64,000 bases of DNA from Riemerella anatipestifer ATCC 11845 = DSM 15868 (GCF_000252855.1 NC_017045.1:1736001-1800000), one strand, 5' to 3'. Positions 34,390-44,135 are shown, numbered from the stretch's first letter. Notes: a model not told the origin generated them from the letters alone. Numbers and translations: made by a program.

Positions 34390-36084
34390 ATGTTTGATAT
34401 AGAAACCCTTGAGGCTAAATCTTCTGCTGAACTTACGAAGATTGCTAAAGATTTAGGCGTTAAAACAGGTAGGGGGGCTACAATGAAAGATAAAGTCTAT
34501 GCTATTTTAGATTTTCAAGCCTCTAATCCACAACAAACTAAAGACTATTATAACGCTACAGAGATAGTTAATGAAAAGAAAGAGAATCATCAAACTCAAG
34601 AGGATTCTCAAGCGGTAGAGAAAAAAACAAATAGGAGAGGAAAAAGGATTCCAAAAGAAGATAATACAGTTAAGGAAGTAGAAACGAAAGACGCTGAAAC
34701 TTTACAAGTTGAAGAAGTTTCTGCAGAGAATACTAAAGAGGAACAAGAAGCTAACTCTCAGAGAAAGAATCAAAGAAAGCGAGTGAAGAAAAAAACGGAG
34801 CAAATATCAATATCTGAGAATACTAAGGTAACCGATACTCCAGTGGAGGCAGAGGCTAAAGAAGATAAACTTCACCCACAACAACAATCTAAGAAACACA
34901 AAAATCAATCACAGCCTAACACTAATCACAAAGAGAAGAACGAGCAGGAAACTGAAAAGTCCTTTAATTTTGATAATTTAATCACTATAGAAGGAGTGCT
35001 TGAAATTCTACCTGATAACTATGGTTTCTTGCGTTCTGCAGATTTTAATTATATTTCTTCCCCAGACGATGTTTATGTTTCTACTAATCAGATTAGAAAT
35101 TATGGACTAAAAACGGGAGATACTGTGAAAGGCACAGTAAGACTTCCTAGAGAAGGAGAAAAATATTTCTCTTTACAAAAGCCATTGGAGGTCAATGGTA
35201 GAGATCTTAGTTTCATTAAAGACCGTGTGGCTTTTGAGCATTTAACCCCGTTGTTTCCTCAAGAGAAATTCAATTTAACAGGGGCTAATACTACTACATC
35301 TACTAGAATGGTAGATTTGTTTGCTCCGATAGGTAAAGGGCAAAGAGCTATGATTGTGGCTCAACCTAAAACTGGTAAAACAATGCTTCTCAAGGATATA
35401 GCGAACTCTATATCGGCCAATCACCCAGAGGCTTATATGATGATTTTGCTGATAGATGAGCGTCCAGAGGAGGTTACCGATATGCAAAGAAGTGTAAATG
35501 CGGAGGTAATAGCTTCTACTTTTGACGAGTCTGCTGAAAAGCATGTTAAGGTAGCTAATCTAGTGCTTTCTAAAGCTCAAAGAATGGTAGAATGTGGGCA
35601 CGATGTGGTGATTTTGTTAGACTCTATCACGCGTTTAGCTAGGGCTTACAACACAGTAACACCTGCTTCTGGTAAGATACTTTCTGGTGGGGTAGATGCC
35701 AACGCTTTACATAGACCTAAAAGATTTTTTGGGGCGGCAAGAAAGATAGAGGGCGGAGGCTCACTTACCATTATTGCAACGGCACTCATAGATACGGGGT
35801 CTAAAATGGATGAGGTGATTTTTGAAGAGTTTAAAGGAACAGGTAATATGGAGCTGGTTCTAGATAGAAAGATAGCGAATAAGAGAACCTTCCCAGCGGT
35901 GGATATTACGGCGTCTAGTACGAGGAGAGATGATTTGTTGCACGACGAAATTACCCAACAGCGTATGTGGATTTTGAGAAAATACCTTTCTGATATGAAC
36001 CCAGTAGAAGCAATGGAGTTCGTTCAGAAGCAGATGAAGGGTACTCGTAGCAACGAAGAGTTCCTAATGTCTATGAATAAATAA
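34390..36084 (+). CDS. rho: Transcription termination factor Rho with long N-terminal insert
   Basis: Hexameric RNA-dependent ATPase that ends transcription. Residues 1-48 are the Rho_N helical domain ([17 protein letters not shown]). About 50-195 is a hydrophilic, low-complexity insert rich in Lys, Glu, Gln and Asn. The OLD-fold RNA-binding domain follows ([11 protein letters not shown], about 210-270). The ATPase carries PKTGKT (about 325-330), [13 protein letters not shown] and [15 protein letters not shown], the Walker B. At 564 residues it is much longer than the 419 of E. coli, due to the insert. Such inserts occur in other Bacteroidetes and Actinobacteria and can bind RNA or promote condensation; that is known from relatives, not shown here. 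Confidence 0.97.
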   Translation: MFDIETLEAKSSAELTKIAKDLGVKTGRGATMKDKVYAILDFQASNPQQTKDYYNATEIVNEKKENHQTQEDSQAVEKKTNRRGKRIPKEDNTVKEVETKDAETLQVEEVSAENTKEEQEANSQRKNQRKRVKKKTEQISISENTKVTDTPVEAEAKEDKLHPQQQSKKHKNQSQPNTNHKEKNEQETEKSFNFDNLITIEGVLEILPDNYGFLRSADFNYISSPDDVYVSTNQIRNYGLKTGDTVKGTVRLPREGEKYFSLQKPLEVNGRDLSFIKDRVAFEHLTPLFPQEKFNLTGANTTTSTRMVDLFAPIGKGQRAMIVAQPKTGKTMLLKDIANSISANHPEAYMMILLIDERPEEVTDMQRSVNAEVIASTFDESAEKHVKVANLVLSKAQRMVECGHDVVILLDSITRLARAYNTVTPASGKILSGGVDANALHRPKRFFGAARKIEGGGSLTIIATALIDTGSKMDEVIFEEFKGTGNMELVLDRKIANKRTFPAVDITASSTRRDDLLHDEITQQRMWILRKYLSDMNPVEAMEFVQKQMKGTRSNEEFLMSMNK

Positions 36085-36107
36085 ATTGATTTTAAATAAT
36101 ATATTCG

Positions 36108-36143
36108 AAACCATCTTAGAGAAATATCCTAAGGTGGTTTTTT
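36108..36143 (+). terminator. Terminator after rho
   Basis: Arms 36108-36119 and 36129-36140 pair at 11 of 12 positions; TTTTTT follows to 36143. Confidence 0.82.
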
Positions 36144-36185
36144 ATTTTGACAGAAGAGTAATCTTTACAGCAAATTAAATTTCTG

Positions 36186-36193
36186 TATTTTTG
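36186..36193 (+). promoter_or_regulatory. -7 element for the small outer-membrane protein gene
   Basis: TATTTTTG, with TTTA at 36164-36167 as a possible -33 element 18 bases upstream; 19 bases before the GTG start. Confidence 0.55.
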
Positions 36194-36212
36194 TATCTAA
36201 TAATATTTCGAA

Positions 36213-36719
36213 GTGAAAAATATATTTATAAATAAAACTAAAATTATTTTGTTAGTTTTAGTGTCAGTCTTGTTTGGATTGTTCTATACCAAAGCCCAAA
36301 ATAAAATGACAACTCACCCAATGGTATTTGTAGGGTATAATTATCAAAATGTGAGTTTTGGAGAGGTGGGAGGAAGACTTCTATTCCTAAAAAAAGATAA
36401 TGTTATGTACCGTTTGGGAGCTTCTGCTATGCTGGGGAGCCCTAACGGAAAGTTTGCAGTAATCCCTAAATTGCAGGGAGATATTTTATTTAACTTTCAG
36501 GAAGATAAAACACTTAATCACTCATACTATGGTCTAATAGGCGTAGAAACTACCAACAAATATTTTGCTCCAAAGGTAGGGCTTAGTTTCTTCGGAATAC
36601 TAGATTTTACCGTAGGGTACGCTTTCCAAATTCCAAATCAAGCAGTTAATGATAAATCTTTAAAAGGGGTTAATATAGAGGTGAATCTAAATGTTCCGTT
36701 GTCAGTCTACCAAAAATAA
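36213..36719 (+). CDS. Small predicted outer-membrane beta-barrel protein
   Basis: A 168-residue secreted protein starting at GTG: signal peptide to about residue 29 (cleavage near YTKAQ), then alternating polar/hydrophobic strands (MVFVGYNYQNVSF, VGGRLLFLKKD, YYGLIGVETTNKYFAPKVGL, FGILDFTVGYAFQI) typical of an eight-strand barrel. I do not recognise the family. It ends with SVYQK, and its last 13 bases overlap the 3' end of the convergent membrane gene. Confidence 0.7.
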   Translation: MKNIFINKTKIILLVLVSVLFGLFYTKAQNKMTTHPMVFVGYNYQNVSFGEVGGRLLFLKKDNVMYRLGASAMLGSPNGKFAVIPKLQGDILFNFQEDKTLNHSYYGLIGVETTNKYFAPKVGLSFFGILDFTVGYAFQIPNQAVNDKSLKGVNIEVNLNVPLSVYQK

Positions 36720-38056
36720 TCTCCTATCAACTGCATTGCAAAAGTCTGAAGTAATGCAATTAAAAATATATTTTGAACTACTTTCTCCTTTTTATATATA
36801 AGAGTAAGGGTAAGGTAAGGATATATATACATACAAGCTCTTGCAGTTTCTCCTGTTCCGTAAGCTCCCGTAGCAAACATTAGTAATAGTGTAAATAAAG
36901 CAATGAAAATGACTCTAGATAATTCTTTGGATACTATTGTTTTCCAAAAATTTATAGATAGCATTAAGGCGAAGAAGGAGAAAGAGGAGAATAATAAAAT
37001 CTCGCTAATGTCTTCTAGTCTTGTAAAAAAATAAACGAGAGGCTGGTGGAAGCCCATAAAACCGTTTGGATTTTCAGAGTGAGACGCCGTGAAGAAAGCC
37101 TTTATATGGTTGTAATCTATAAAGAAATACCAAGTTAGCATTATTGTCCCAAAAGATATTATGCTAATGATAAAGGCTTTCAGTAGAAAATATCCTTTAT
37201 GTTTTAATATATAGTAAAAGGATATAAAAAAGAAAAAAGCCCAAAAGAATGTACCGCTGAAAGATAAAGCATTGGTTAAGGTCATTCCTAGTATTATGGG
37301 TAATATGTTTTTATAGGTTATACTTTTTTCTTTGATTAATCTTATTATGCCCAATAGAAATATTAAAGAAAAAGTGAGGAATATCCCATCTATGGAAACT
37401 ATAGAATAAATATTGATAGCAGGGAGACACGCGAATGTTAATACAATTAGATTCTTATTTATTTTTGGAACGCAAAGCACCTCTAATATTCTTATCAGAG
37501 GGAATACGGCACACATACTTAAAAATGAAAATATAAATGAAAGTATTAGTGGGGATTTAAACCATTCCCAAATTATAAAATGAAACCAAACTACGAATGG
37601 AGGGTGGGTTTTGGCGTGCATAGTTAAAGTTTCTTGTGTATTGTTGAAATTTTTAAGGAAATCAAGACCATCTTTTATACTAATAGCATCGTGGTAATAT
37701 TGGAAATCGGTATCTAAAAAAGGTCTTAGAAAAGAATTGTGTAATGTTCCTTGCGAGAGATTACCAAGAGTTATAAGTCCAAAGTAAAAAATAACTAATC
37801 CTAAATCAGACAGTTTATAATAGTTAAAAAAGCCAACTAATCCCAAAATCAAAAATAGACAAGAAAATAAAATACCCTCTAAATGGAATTCGGAAAAATA
37901 GACTACACTCATAGGGAAAGTTATTCTTACACCTGTAAAATAGCCATTATTTGTAAGGAAAAAGTTCAGAAAAAGCATTATAACCCAACCTAAAATTAAA
38001 ATTGAAATTTTTTTGATAGGAGTGTTCTTGATTGTGTTTTTTAGGAAAGTTGTCAT
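36707..38056 (-). CDS. Polytopic membrane protein, GT-C glycosyltransferase-like
   Basis: A 449-residue protein with about 11-12 membrane helices. An extracytoplasmic loop after helix 3 holds SFLRPFLDTDFQYYHDAI and then HAKTHPPFVVWFH; acidic residues followed by a THPP motif are the pattern of lipid-phospho-sugar-using GT-C enzymes (PMT/ArnT/mannosyltransferase group). The function is therefore probably transfer of a sugar from a polyprenyl carrier on the periplasmic side, but I am not sure. No other glycan genes adjoin. The 3' end overlaps a convergent gene by 13 bases. Confidence 0.6.
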   Translation of the reverse strand: MTTFLKNTIKNTPIKKISILILGWVIMLFLNFFLTNNGYFTGVRITFPMSVVYFSEFHLEGILFSCLFLILGLVGFFNYYKLSDLGLVIFYFGLITLGNLSQGTLHNSFLRPFLDTDFQYYHDAISIKDGLDFLKNFNNTQETLTMHAKTHPPFVVWFHFIIWEWFKSPLILSFIFSFLSMCAVFPLIRILEVLCVPKINKNLIVLTFACLPAINIYSIVSIDGIFLTFSLIFLLGIIRLIKEKSITYKNILPIILGMTLTNALSFSGTFFWAFFFFISFYYILKHKGYFLLKAFIISIISFGTIMLTWYFFIDYNHIKAFFTASHSENPNGFMGFHQPLVYFFTRLEDISEILLFSSFSFFALMLSINFWKTIVSKELSRVIFIALFTLLLMFATGAYGTGETARACMYIYPYLTLTLIYKKEKVVQNIFLIALLQTFAMQLIGDYFW

Positions 38057-38221
38057 TATTAAAGTTGTCTTCTAAAAGGATATGCAAAAGTAATTAATTT
38101 ATTATATAAGTAATATATATGAAATAAAATGGACTGTTTCTATAGTACTTAATGTTCTCTTAGATAGTAGAGTCAACTTTAATCTTTATTATTTTTATGA
38201 TTAATCTTAAAATAATAAAGT

Positions 38222-38247
38222 AGCTAACTCTCACAAAAGAGTTAGCT
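38222..38247 (-). terminator. Hairpin downstream of the phytase gene
   Basis: Perfect ten-base arms AGCTAACTCT and AGAGTTAGCT; on the minus strand a T-rich run follows. The surrounding 253-bp gap (38057-38309) is AT-rich and otherwise empty. Confidence 0.7.
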
Positions 38248-38309
38248 GCCTATTTACAATGAGAAAACTATTTTAAAATAAAGGGTTTAGATTGTATATT
38301 ACCGATGGT

Positions 38310-39353
38310 TTATTTTCTAATATCCTTTTGCAGAATTCTTTCCTCAATATCTCGCCAATCGTAGATGTGAAATACTTTGCCATTGCTCATAGCTACAAAT
38401 ATGCCTTTGGGAAATTTGTCTCCAAAGTTTACAGCTGAAGCCTCAGAACCATCACTTTTTTTAGTAGATACTGGGATTTCTGCTATTTTCCCTGCTGTTG
38501 GGTTTTCTCTTCTATAAACATTAAAAGTGTCAGCTTGTTGGTTAGAAACAAGTATATAGCCAGTGTTAGATGAGGTAGGATAAATGGAAATCCCTTCTAT
38601 ATCCGATAAGAAATCTCCTTGTCCAAAAACGGCTATAGATTGGTTTCCTTTTTCAGGGTCTGCATAGTATTGGTGTATGCCGTATTGCTCATCAGAATAA
38701 TAGATGTAGCCTAGCTCATCATCTACAGCTATGGCTTCTATTTCTTTAATACCACTATATTTCCCAAACTTTCTTACAAGTTCTCCTGTTATTTTACCGT
38801 TTTTTTCTACCAATTTGTATTGCCAAAGATAATTGTCTTTTGGTCCTGATTTTCTGCCTACAATAGCATACATAATGCCTGTAGATGGATTTTTATAAAT
38901 AGATATTCCCATTGGGCTGCGATGTTCCTCACCATCAAAAACAGAGAATGCTCCAACCTCTTTCATACTCGGTAGCGAAAATATTCTTACTTGATTTCGC
39001 TCTCGCTCGGTTGTAAGAGCAATATCTATCGTTTGGTTTCCTAGTTTAAAACCATATTCAATATCTACATTGTTTGGTCGTTTAATATCCGTAACTTTAT
39101 TTACGATAACTCCATCTAGGTTGAAAACAAATAGCCCTCCATCAGAGTCTTTATCTGTTCCTATAATTAGGCTTTTGCTCGTATCTTCAGGGTGTACCCA
39201 AATAGCAGGGTCGTCTGTATCGTGTTTTACTTGTTGAGTAATGACTTTTGGCTTAACGATATTTGCTCTACTTTTGGTAGATTTGGATATAGATGTACAT
39301 TGGTGGCTAGATAATAATAAGGCTAATACGGCTGTTGTGATTGTAGTTCTCAT
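38310..39353 (-). CDS. Beta-propeller phytase (3-phytase)
   Basis: A 347-residue secreted enzyme predicted to release phosphate from phytate in a calcium-dependent way. The N-terminus is a signal peptide with a possible lipobox-like HQC near residue 19. The propeller shows the family blocks DTDDPAIWVHPEDTSKS, GTDKDSDGGLFVFNLDG, RPNNVDIEYGF, EHRSPMGISIYK and SDIEGISIY; the Asp/Glu residues in them form the calcium and phosphate sites. It is 26 bases downstream of a large TonB-dependent receptor gene in the same direction, so the two form a phytate-phosphate or myo-inositol-phosphate acquisition pair. Confidence 0.92.
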   Translation of the reverse strand: MRTTITTAVLALLLSSHQCTSISKSTKSRANIVKPKVITQQVKHDTDDPAIWVHPEDTSKSLIIGTDKDSDGGLFVFNLDGVIVNKVTDIKRPNNVDIEYGFKLGNQTIDIALTTERERNQVRIFSLPSMKEVGAFSVFDGEEHRSPMGISIYKNPSTGIMYAIVGRKSGPKDNYLWQYKLVEKNGKITGELVRKFGKYSGIKEIEAIAVDDELGYIYYSDEQYGIHQYYADPEKGNQSIAVFGQGDFLSDIEGISIYPTSSNTGYILVSNQQADTFNVYRRENPTAGKIAEIPVSTKKSDGSEASAVNFGDKFPKGIFVAMSNGKVFHIYDWRDIEERILQKDIRK

Positions 39354-39379
39354 TTTGCTAAATTACAATTTAATAAAAA

Positions 39380-42190
39380 TTAAAAATCAAATTTAAGACC
39401 TATGGTATAGCGTGGTCTATAGTATTCCATTTGCATTGTTCTAGAACTTATGCCTTGATAATATCTTAGAGGTTGATTTGTGAGATTATTAGCTTCTACA
39501 AAAACTCTCATCCATTCTTTAATAGCATAAGTTGCATTTATGTCTAGAAAACTTTGTTTGTCGTAATAGCGGTCATAGAAATCATTATCGCCTAATTCAT
39601 CTAAATAAGCTGAGGTGTGATTAAACGATACTCTGGTTTGGAATTTTTTGTTTTCCCATGATAAGGAAGCATTGAACATATGTGGTGCTGTACCTGGTAG
39701 CATAAGTCCTTCTCTCATTACTCCTTCATCTGTATAGATGCCTTTTGCGTAAGATTTGGTATGGGTATAATTGGTGTATATTCCTAGATTGGATAAGAAG
39801 CCAGGTAAGAAGTCAAGTTGCCTTTGGAAGGCAATTTCAAATCCATAGACATTTACAGCATCACCATTTCTTGATTGTATAAAGGTATATATATCAGTTT
39901 GATTTAGCTGATTAGTGATGTCTGGGAAATCGTTAGAAAATTTATCGTAAGAGTATTGTGAATCTCTATAATCATAAATAAAATGATTGATTTTTTTATA
40001 GAATCCGCCAATAGAAATTAAACCTACAGATTTAAAGTAATATTCTCCCATAACATCAAGATTGTGAGCGTAAGCGGCTTTTAGATTAGGGTTTCCTGCG
40101 GTAATATCTCTGTCTTCAGGAATTACACTTACAAAAGGAGATAACCTGTAATAGTTTGGTCTTGCTATTGCGGTGGTGTAAGCTCCTCTGAGAACTAAAT
40201 TTTTGGTAGGCGTATATTTAATACTTGCGTTTGGTAGGTAGTTGATATAGTTGTTAGAAACGGTTCTTGTACCCTCTAGGTTGTTTTCATCTTGTACGAT
40301 ATTTCCTGTATAATGGGTTTTTGTATTTTCTATTCTAACACCTAATATAAATGAAATTTGTTCATTAAGATGCTGATCCCATTTTATGTACCCAGAGTAG
40401 ATGCCTTCTTTGGCGTTATAGTTTGAAGTGAGATATTCAGATGGATTTCTCTTTTTATTAAAGAGGTTAGGGTTGTTTAAATCTAATCCGCCTAGAAAGT
40501 CTCTAGAAGCAAAATATCCAGGAGTGTATTTGCTATTAGGATTCCAGTTTTTACCACTAAAAAAGATGTTGTCTGCTCCTGATAGTGAACTCATAGCATT
40601 ATCTATAGGAGTGAAAGTATGGTATTCACCGTCTCTTTTCTTGAATTTTAATCTCATCTTACCTCCAATTCTTAACCTTCCTTTTTGATTTTCTATGATT
40701 GAAAATGGGAATCTAAGGTTGAGTTTACCAGTAGTTTCTTCTTCAAAGGTATGAGAGTTTTGTTCGGATAACTTATCAAACTTATAATCGGATAGGCTAG
40801 GTGGCGTGGAGCTAGTATATAGTGGTTCTGCATCTGAGCCAATATCATTACTATATTTTACCATTTTTTTTCTATCGGTATAGAAGGAAATATATCTTTC
40901 ATCTGGGCGTTGTTCTTCTGCCTTGGCATAGGAAATTCCCCAATCCAAATCAATTTTATTTCCTAATATATGGTCGCCTTTTAAAGCGTAGTTTTGCATA
41001 ATTTGCCTTTCCAATCTTCCACCATTATTAGGTCTGTTCAAGATACCACCTTTGGTTTGTCTTTCCTCTCTTCCTTCAAATCCTTGTTGGTTTTCCAGAG
41101 GAGCTATTTTTTTTATTCTTAGTCGGTATCTGTTTTCCCAATCATCACGCCAGTTGTACATAGCAGAAAGACGGATGTTATTTTTAGGATTTATTTTTAC
41201 ATCAAAATCAGACCCAATACTTTTTCTTTCTCTCTTAACATCATATTTTCTTATATCCATTTGAGAGATGTACTCTCTTCCTTTCTTATCTTTTATCCAT
41301 TCCGCTTCTACATTATCCGAACCATAATCGTTGTTATGATAAGAGCCGTTCAGAACCCAGCCTAGCTTCCCATTAAAAAATCTGTTGCTATATAGAAAAT
41401 TGTTAGATAATAGAGCTTTATCTCTTATTGGGCTATATCCAGAGGCGGTGGAGAAATAAAATCTTTCTTTATTAGATGCTGTTTTTGTAATTAAATCCAC
41501 GGAACCTCCTATAGCATCAGCGTCTTGGTCTGGTGTTAGGGTTTTATTAACCTCTATCATTTGTATCATATCAGATGGAATTAAATCCATTTGAACATTT
41601 CTATTATCACCTTCTGCAGAAGGAATTCTGTTGCCATTAAGTGTTACAGAATTAAGTTCAGGAGCTAGACCTCTTATAATGATGTTACGAGCCTCTCCTT
41701 GGTCATTCTGCATAGTAATTCCAGGTATTCTTTTAAGAGCGTCTCCTATATTGGCATCAGGGAATTTGCCAATTTGGTCAGAAGAAACAATATTAGATAT
41801 ATTCATATTATTTCTTTGTTTATTGAGTGCTCTAGCTTGGCTTTGTCTAGAAAAACCTATGACAGTAACTTCCTTTATGTTGGATATTTTTTTATCGTAA
41901 ATAATATTTTGATAGGTGTTTTTATTAGAACCTACGGTGATGTTGTATTTGCGTTCCCCATATCCTATATAATCTACACTAAGAGTATATTTACCTTCAG
42001 GTACATTTAGGAAAATAAAGTTACCATTGTCGTCAGAGATGGTATGGTAGTTACCAGGGGTTAAGATTAGTTTGGCACCAGGAAGTGCTATTTTAGAATT
42101 ATCGTTAATATTTCCGGATAGAGTACCTACTTGAGCTTTAGTAAATATTGCGGTTGATATTAGTAGGACAAATTGTAAATTTCTTTTCAT
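39380..42190 (-). CDS. TonB-dependent receptor paired with phytase
   Basis: A 936-residue outer-membrane transporter. Signal peptide 1-19, a carboxypeptidase-regulatory-like beta-sandwich (about 22-100, GTLSGNINDNSKIALPGAKL), a TonB box/plug (about 105-240: EVTVIGFSRQSQARALNKQR; QIGKFPDANIGDALKRIPGI; RGLAPELNSVTLNGNRIPS), and a barrel to the C-terminal FDF. The plug form QIGKFPDANIGDAL matches the TonB-dependent receptors often found with phytases or other phosphatases. Inferred substrate: phytate breakdown products. It is the first gene of a two-gene operon ahead of the phytase. Confidence 0.92.
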   Translation of the reverse strand: MKRNLQFVLLISTAIFTKAQVGTLSGNINDNSKIALPGAKLILTPGNYHTISDDNGNFIFLNVPEGKYTLSVDYIGYGERKYNITVGSNKNTYQNIIYDKKISNIKEVTVIGFSRQSQARALNKQRNNMNISNIVSSDQIGKFPDANIGDALKRIPGITMQNDQGEARNIIIRGLAPELNSVTLNGNRIPSAEGDNRNVQMDLIPSDMIQMIEVNKTLTPDQDADAIGGSVDLITKTASNKERFYFSTASGYSPIRDKALLSNNFLYSNRFFNGKLGWVLNGSYHNNDYGSDNVEAEWIKDKKGREYISQMDIRKYDVKRERKSIGSDFDVKINPKNNIRLSAMYNWRDDWENRYRLRIKKIAPLENQQGFEGREERQTKGGILNRPNNGGRLERQIMQNYALKGDHILGNKIDLDWGISYAKAEEQRPDERYISFYTDRKKMVKYSNDIGSDAEPLYTSSTPPSLSDYKFDKLSEQNSHTFEEETTGKLNLRFPFSIIENQKGRLRIGGKMRLKFKKRDGEYHTFTPIDNAMSSLSGADNIFFSGKNWNPNSKYTPGYFASRDFLGGLDLNNPNLFNKKRNPSEYLTSNYNAKEGIYSGYIKWDQHLNEQISFILGVRIENTKTHYTGNIVQDENNLEGTRTVSNNYINYLPNASIKYTPTKNLVLRGAYTTAIARPNYYRLSPFVSVIPEDRDITAGNPNLKAAYAHNLDVMGEYYFKSVGLISIGGFYKKINHFIYDYRDSQYSYDKFSNDFPDITNQLNQTDIYTFIQSRNGDAVNVYGFEIAFQRQLDFLPGFLSNLGIYTNYTHTKSYAKGIYTDEGVMREGLMLPGTAPHMFNASLSWENKKFQTRVSFNHTSAYLDELGDNDFYDRYYDKQSFLDINATYAIKEWMRVFVEANNLTNQPLRYYQGISSRTMQMEYYRPRYTIGLKFDF

Positions 42191-42314
42191 TTCCTATAGC
42201 TTTAGTTTTCGTGGCTAAATTAGGGATATGAATAGGAAGAGGAGGTTATTTAAAGTTTAAAAAAATATTAACAAATTATTAACGAAATTCTTTTTTGGGA
42301 TGATTTAAAAAGAA

Positions 42315-42346
42315 AAACCACCTTTGAACAATGTCAAAAGTGGTTT
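42315..42346 (-). terminator. Terminator after rpsB
   Basis: Thirteen-base arms (42315-42327, 42334-42346) pair except at one position, and a minus-strand T run (TTTTTCTTTTT) follows. Confidence 0.82.
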
Positions 42347-42367
42347 CTATTTTGGATAGAGTCTTAA

Positions 42368-43120
42368 TTAAGCATCAAAGTCTGCATCTTTTTCAGCAGA
42401 AACTTTTTCTTCTTTAGACTTTTCTTTTTCAGCTTTTCTTTGAGTTAATCCTTCTTTGATAGCTGCAGAAACTTGTCCTAAAATCATATCAATAGACTTA
42501 GAAGCATCATCGTTTCCTGGGATTACATAGTCTACTTTTCTAGGGTCAGAGTTTGTATCTACGATAGCAAATACAGGAATACCTAGTTTTTTAGCTTCTG
42601 TAACAGCAATGTGTTCTCTCATAATATCTACTACGAAGATAGCAGAAGGAAGACGCACCATGTCAGCGATAGAACCTAAGTTCTTCTCTAGGTTAGCTCT
42701 TTGTCTATCAACTTGCAATCTTTCTTTTTTAGATAAAGTTTCGAAAGTACCATCTTTCTTCATTTTATCAATAGCGTTCATTTTTTTAACCGCTTTTCTG
42801 ATAGTAACGAAGTTAGTTAGCATACCTCCAGGCCATCTTTCAGTGATGTAAGGCATATTAAGCTCAGAAGCGTGCTTAGCTACAACTTCTTTAGCTTGTT
42901 TTTTAGTTGCCACGAAAAGAACTTTTCTACCTGCAGAAGTTATTTTTTCTAAAGCAGAGCAAGCCTCTTCTAATTTTACAGCTGTTTTATGTAAATCAAT
43001 AATGTGAATACCATTTTTCTCCATAAAGATGTATGGAGCCATGTTAGGATTCCACTTTCTCGTCATATGTCCGAAGTGTACTCCTGCCTCTAAGAGGTCT
43101 TTTACATTTACTTTTGCCAT
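42368..43120 (-). CDS. rpsB: 30S ribosomal protein S2
   Basis: Small-subunit ribosomal protein, 250 residues from the ATG at 43120 (MAKVNVKDLLEAGVHFGHMT); the longer frame to 43162 adds non-family residues. The family blocks RKWNPNMAPYIFMEKNGIHI, ERWPGGMLTNFVTI and FAIVDTNSDPRKVDYVIPGNDDA are all present. A charged C-terminal tail (EKEKSKEEKVSAEKDADF) is typical of Bacteroidetes. It is third in rplM-rpsI-rpsB. In most bacteria tsf follows; here a terminator comes instead. Confidence 0.97.
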   Translation of the reverse strand: MAKVNVKDLLEAGVHFGHMTRKWNPNMAPYIFMEKNGIHIIDLHKTAVKLEEACSALEKITSAGRKVLFVATKKQAKEVVAKHASELNMPYITERWPGGMLTNFVTIRKAVKKMNAIDKMKKDGTFETLSKKERLQVDRQRANLEKNLGSIADMVRLPSAIFVVDIMREHIAVTEAKKLGIPVFAIVDTNSDPRKVDYVIPGNDDASKSIDMILGQVSAAIKEGLTQRKAEKEKSKEEKVSAEKDADFDA

Positions 43121-43243
43121 TGTTTTAATGTTTGTTAGTTTACTTTCCGCTTTTTTGAGCAATCAACTGTTTCTTAAGATGGGAGAAATGTTTGGATGCT
43201 AAACATAACGGGCAATTTTAATTTGTTGTGTAGCAGACTGTGT

Positions 43244-43268
43244 TTTTGTAATAAAATTGATTACAAAA
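43244..43268 (-). promoter_or_regulatory. Hairpin in the rpsI-rpsB spacer (rpsB leader)
   Basis: The 169-bp gap between rpsI and rpsB is long for a ribosomal operon and holds nine-base arms TTTTGTAAT and ATTACAAAA around a seven-base loop. No T tract follows. It could be a leader element for S2 autoregulation; this is inference. Confidence 0.45.
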
Positions 43269-43289
43269 CTGAGCCATGCCACAAAAATA

Positions 43290-43676
43290 TTAACGCTTAG
43301 AGAATTGGAATTTCTTTCTAGCTTTCTTCTGTCCTGGTTTCTTTCTTTCCACCATTCTAGCGTCTCTAGTAAGAAGACCGTGTGGCTTAAGAACAGCTCT
43401 AAACTCTTCGTTAATCTCGCATAAAGCACGAGAAACCCCAAGTCTAATAGCTTCTGCTTGACCAGTAATACCTCCACCGAAAACATTTACAGTAACATCA
43501 TACTGCTCTGCAGTTTCCGTAAGTAAGAAAGGTTGGTTTACTTTATATACAAGAACTTCTGTGTTGAAGTAGTCTTTTACATCTCTACCGTTTACTGTAA
43601 CTTTACCTGCTCCAGGTTTTACATAAACTCTAGCTACAGAAGTTTTTCTTCTTCCTATTTTGTGTACTGTAGACAT
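43290..43676 (-). CDS. rpsI: 30S ribosomal protein S9
   Basis: A 128-residue ribosomal protein located at the decoding centre. It opens [20 protein letters not shown] and ends with the invariant basic [18 protein letters not shown] tail, whose terminal residues SKR reach the P-site t[22 protein letters not shown] is the family block. It is four bases after rplM and co-transcribed with it. Confidence 0.97.
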   Translation of the reverse strand: MSTVHKIGRRKTSVARVYVKPGAGKVTVNGRDVKDYFNTEVLVYKVNQPFLLTETAEQYDVTVNVFGGGITGQAEAIRLGVSRALCEINEEFRAVLKPHGLLTRDARMVERKKPGQKKARKKFQFSKR

Positions 43677-43679
43677 ATC

Positions 43680-44135
43680 TTATTTTAATTCGTTAATGTT
43701 AATTACTTTCGGCTGTTGAGCTTCGTGCTTGTGCTCAGTACCTTCATATAGATAAAGGTTTTTAAGAATAGCAGCACCAAGTCTGTTTTTAGGAAGCATT
43801 CCTTTTACAGATTTTTCTAAAATTCTTAGGCTATTTCTTTTTCTAAGCTCTTCTGCAGTCATAGACTTTTGTCCACCAGGGTATCCTGTGTGCCAAATGT
43901 AAGTTTTATCTGCCCACTTGTTTCCAGAAAGTTCTACTTTCCCAGCATTCAAAACAATTACATTATCTCCGCAATCTACATGTGGAGTAAAGTTTGTTTT
44001 GTGCTTACCTCTCAAAATCTTCGCAACTTTAGACGCTAGACGTCCTAATGGTTGCCCGGCAGCATCTACCACAACCCATTCTTTATTAGCGGTAGCCTTG
44101 TTTGCCGATACTGTCTTGTAACTTAATGTATTCAC
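43680..44135 (-). CDS. rplM: 50S ribosomal protein L13
   Basis: A 151-residue early-assembling large-subunit protein. Key blocks are WVVVDAAGQPLGRLASKVAK, LRGKHKTNFTPHVDCGDNVI, YIWHTGYPGGQKSMTAEEL and SVKGMLPKNRLG. It is the first gene of rplM-rpsI-rpsB and has a long leader (about 45 bases) behind a TACCTTTG -7 element. Confidence 0.97.
   Translation of the reverse strand: MNTLSYKTVSANKATANKEWVVVDAAGQPLGRLASKVAKILRGKHKTNFTPHVDCGDNVIVLNAGKVELSGNKWADKTYIWHTGYPGGQKSMTAEELRKRNSLRILEKSVKGMLPKNRLGAAILKNLYLYEGTEHKHEAQQPKVININELK

Noticed and set aside
43199-43486. 95-residue minus-strand open frame overlapping rpsI
   Set aside because: It is in another frame of rpsI and extends into the rpsI-rpsB spacer; no start context or family match.
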